Assembly: GCA_965221625.1 (NCBI GenBank)
Contig: OZ244903.1
Span: forward strand, 1,860,001-1,924,000
From: Bin127 sp965221625
Lineage (GTDB): Bacteria > Chloroflexota > Dehalococcoidia > Lucifugimonadales > Lucifugimonadaceae
Length of the DNA: 64,000 nucleotides
Direction of reading: 5' to 3'
Shown: piece by piece, positions 62,882-64,000 of the stretch
Layout of the letters: the number at the start of each line of letters is the position of its first letter
Numbering within the stretch: position 1 is the stretch's first letter
The notes under the pieces: model-generated
Databases searched by the model: none
What the model was told of the DNA's origin: nothing
Seen by the model: the letters and a program-made list of their open reading frames with translations, nothing else
Program-made: the position numbers and the translations under genes

Positions 62882-63655
62882 TCAGTCGAGGATTTCGGAC
62901 AGAGTCTTGACCTCGATGCCTGCCTGTTCAAACCGCCTCTTGACGGATGCAGCCATCTCTACCGCCCCGGGCGTATCACCGTGTAGGCAGATTGTGTCGG
63001 CGGCGAAATCGATTTCGGTGCCATCGACGGCAGTAACTTTACCTTCGGCGGCGAGGCGCAACGAACGCGACGTAACCTCTTCGACGTCGTGCACGACGGC
63101 ACCGGTTTGCGAGCGCGGTACGAGTGTTCCCTCGGGCGTAACCGCGCGATCGGCGTAACATTCCCGGGCCACGCGGACGTATTCGTTCCGGGCTACGTCT
63201 TCCCATGCGGAGTTGGCTAGTACCACGTGGATTAATTCGCCGTCAATTTTCTTGATAGCGCGCACGATGGCCGCAGCGACATCCCGATCGACGACTGCCT
63301 TGTTATACAGCGCACCATGCGGTTTGACGTGATTCAATCTGCCAGAACTCGTAAACGCGGTGAGTGCCCCGATTTGGTACGTTACGGCGTGCGAGATCTC
63401 TTCCGTAGTCAGAGCCATGTCTCGTCGACCGAATCCGACAAGATCGGGATACGCAGGATGTGCGCCGATGCCGACGCCGTTCGATTCGGCAAGGGAGACG
63501 GTTTTTGCCATCCAATCGGGGTCGCCGGCATGGAAGCCGCAAGCAATGTTCGCCGACGTGATGTACTTCACGATTTCATCGTCGAAACCCATACGATACC
63601 CGGCGAATCCTTCGCCAATATCAGCATTGAAATCTATCGCTACAGTGCTTTCCAT
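62882..63655 (-). CDS. pxpA: 5-oxoprolinase subunit PxpA (LamB/YcsF family)
   Basis: A 257-residue protein of the LamB/YcsF family. It begins with IDFNADIGEGF and has SANIACGFHAGDPDWM and a late LHGDTPGAVEMA, the conserved metal-type His/Asp residues of the family. It is the first gene of pxpA-B-C. GAGG precedes the ATG by about nine bases; a frame extension of five residues is discounted. Confidence 0.95.
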   Translation of the reverse strand: MESTVAIDFNADIGEGFAGYRMGFDDEIVKYITSANIACGFHAGDPDWMAKTVSLAESNGVGIGAHPAYPDLVGFGRRDMALTTEEISHAVTYQIGALTAFTSSGRLNHVKPHGALYNKAVVDRDVAAAIVRAIKKIDGELIHVVLANSAWEDVARNEYVRVARECYADRAVTPEGTLVPRSQTGAVVHDVEEVTSRSLRLAAEGKVTAVDGTEIDFAADTICLHGDTPGAVEMAASVKRRFEQAGIEVKTLSEILD

Positions 63656-63782
63656 GGCTTGGCACCTCAAGACGTGAACACGAGAATCAACGTCGACTTC
63701 GTTAACGGCGTGTGAGTGAGTTTCCCGATCGCGATTAGTATCGTATCACCGCACGTCGATCCCACCGTTCGAGGCATTTCGC

Positions 63783-64000
63783 TTGGCGAACCAACATCTG
63801 CCCGAAGAGCATCTCGAAGCTATCCGGTTCCTGGAGAATGCGTACCTTGAGCATGTCGATCCAATCAAGCAATCCGGGTTTAGCGGCGGTGAAAAGCGCT
63901 GGCAGGAGGAACGATCGCCGTTGATGCACTCAATCAACGGGGATGGTGATTTCCTTGACATCGGATGCGCCGTCGGTCACCTCGCGAAATGTGTAGCCGA
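63783..64000 (+). CDS. Class I SAM-dependent methyltransferase, partial (3' end cut by window)
   Basis: Seventy-two residues are visible and the frame is open to the window end. Motif I of class I methyltransferases reads FLDIGCAVGHLAKCV, the SAM-binding Gly loop, preceded by SGFSGGEKRWQEER. The start is TTG 63783 with GAGG eight bases upstream (63771-63774); no ATG or GTG occurs in frame after the upstream stop. It is divergent from pxpA. The substrate cannot be judged from this part. Confidence 0.7.
   Translation, partial: MANQHLPEEHLEAIRFLENAYLEHVDPIKQSGFSGGEKRWQEERSPLMHSINGDGDFLDIGCAVGHLAKCVA

Overview
The window is a densely coded bacterial chromosome segment of about 60 protein genes. 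It has no tRNA, rRNA, CRISPR array, insertion sequence or phage gene that I could find. No gene-free stretch exceeds 300 bases; the longest is 30309-30544 (236 bases). The gene set suggests a free-living, aerobic, heterotrophic member of the Chloroflexota, perhaps a marine SAR202/Dehalococcoidia-like lineage. This is inferred from Thr/Pro-rich linkers in two exported proteins, enolase-superfamily acid-sugar genes, nickel superoxide dismutase, HpnCDE squalene synthesis and a siroheme-decarboxylase gene. No marker gene settles it. TTG starts are common, and several starts appear to be set by a Shine-Dalgarno sequence placed before a TTG.

Layout. 106-11460: a catabolic block with an MFS exporter, SDR, tandem ABM-domain protein, 2-hydroxyacid dehydrogenase, galactonate-dehydratase-like enolase, a large surface protein, an FGGY sugar kinase and a second enolase-superfamily enzyme. 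11575-15163: a complete riboflavin operon ribD-ribE-ribBA-ribH, whose RibD has a changed zinc ligand. 15229-19423 (minus): malate and isocitrate dehydrogenases, a MazG-like protein and an acyl-CoA carboxyltransferase. 19594-22076: folP, folK and a HAD phosphatase. 22088-26078: a THI5-like protein, a nucleotide-sugar epimerase and a family-5 solute-binding lipoprotein. 26061-30308 (minus): sufB-C-D-U for Fe-S assembly. 30545-33080: pcm, gatB, secG. 33089-38902 (minus): clpC, a DedA-like protein, ispDF, cysS, divergent from hsp20.

39624-43914 makes squalene from a prenyl diphosphate (polyprenyl synthase, HpnC, HpnD, HpnE). It runs directly, with ATGA overlaps, into a tetrapyrrole cluster (43911-49261): fused siroheme decarboxylase AhbAB, precorrin-2 dehydrogenase, HemC, CobA-HemD fusion and HemB. 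Together these take 5-aminolevulinate to didecarboxysiroheme. An aquaglyceroporin follows. Nickel superoxide dismutase (sodN) and its maturation protease (sodX) are divergent at 50136-51152.

51242-63655 is a 12-kb run on the minus strand: pxpA-pxpB-pxpC (5-oxoprolinase), three subunits of a biotin-dependent sodium-pump decarboxylase (gamma/delta, biotin carrier, beta), a DapA-family aldolase, a TauE exporter, prpB-prpC-prpD (methylcitrate cycle), a ThDP enzyme and a cupin. The carboxyltransferase at 17891 could supply the missing alpha subunit of the pump. A class I methyltransferase gene begins at 63783 and runs off the window.

The observations most worth following are the RibD zinc-ligand change, the AhbAB tetrapyrrole cluster joined to the squalene operon, the pump subunits beside 5-oxoprolinase, the surface protein with a dead metzincin-like domain, and the precise promoter with palindrome in the clpC/hsp20 spacer.
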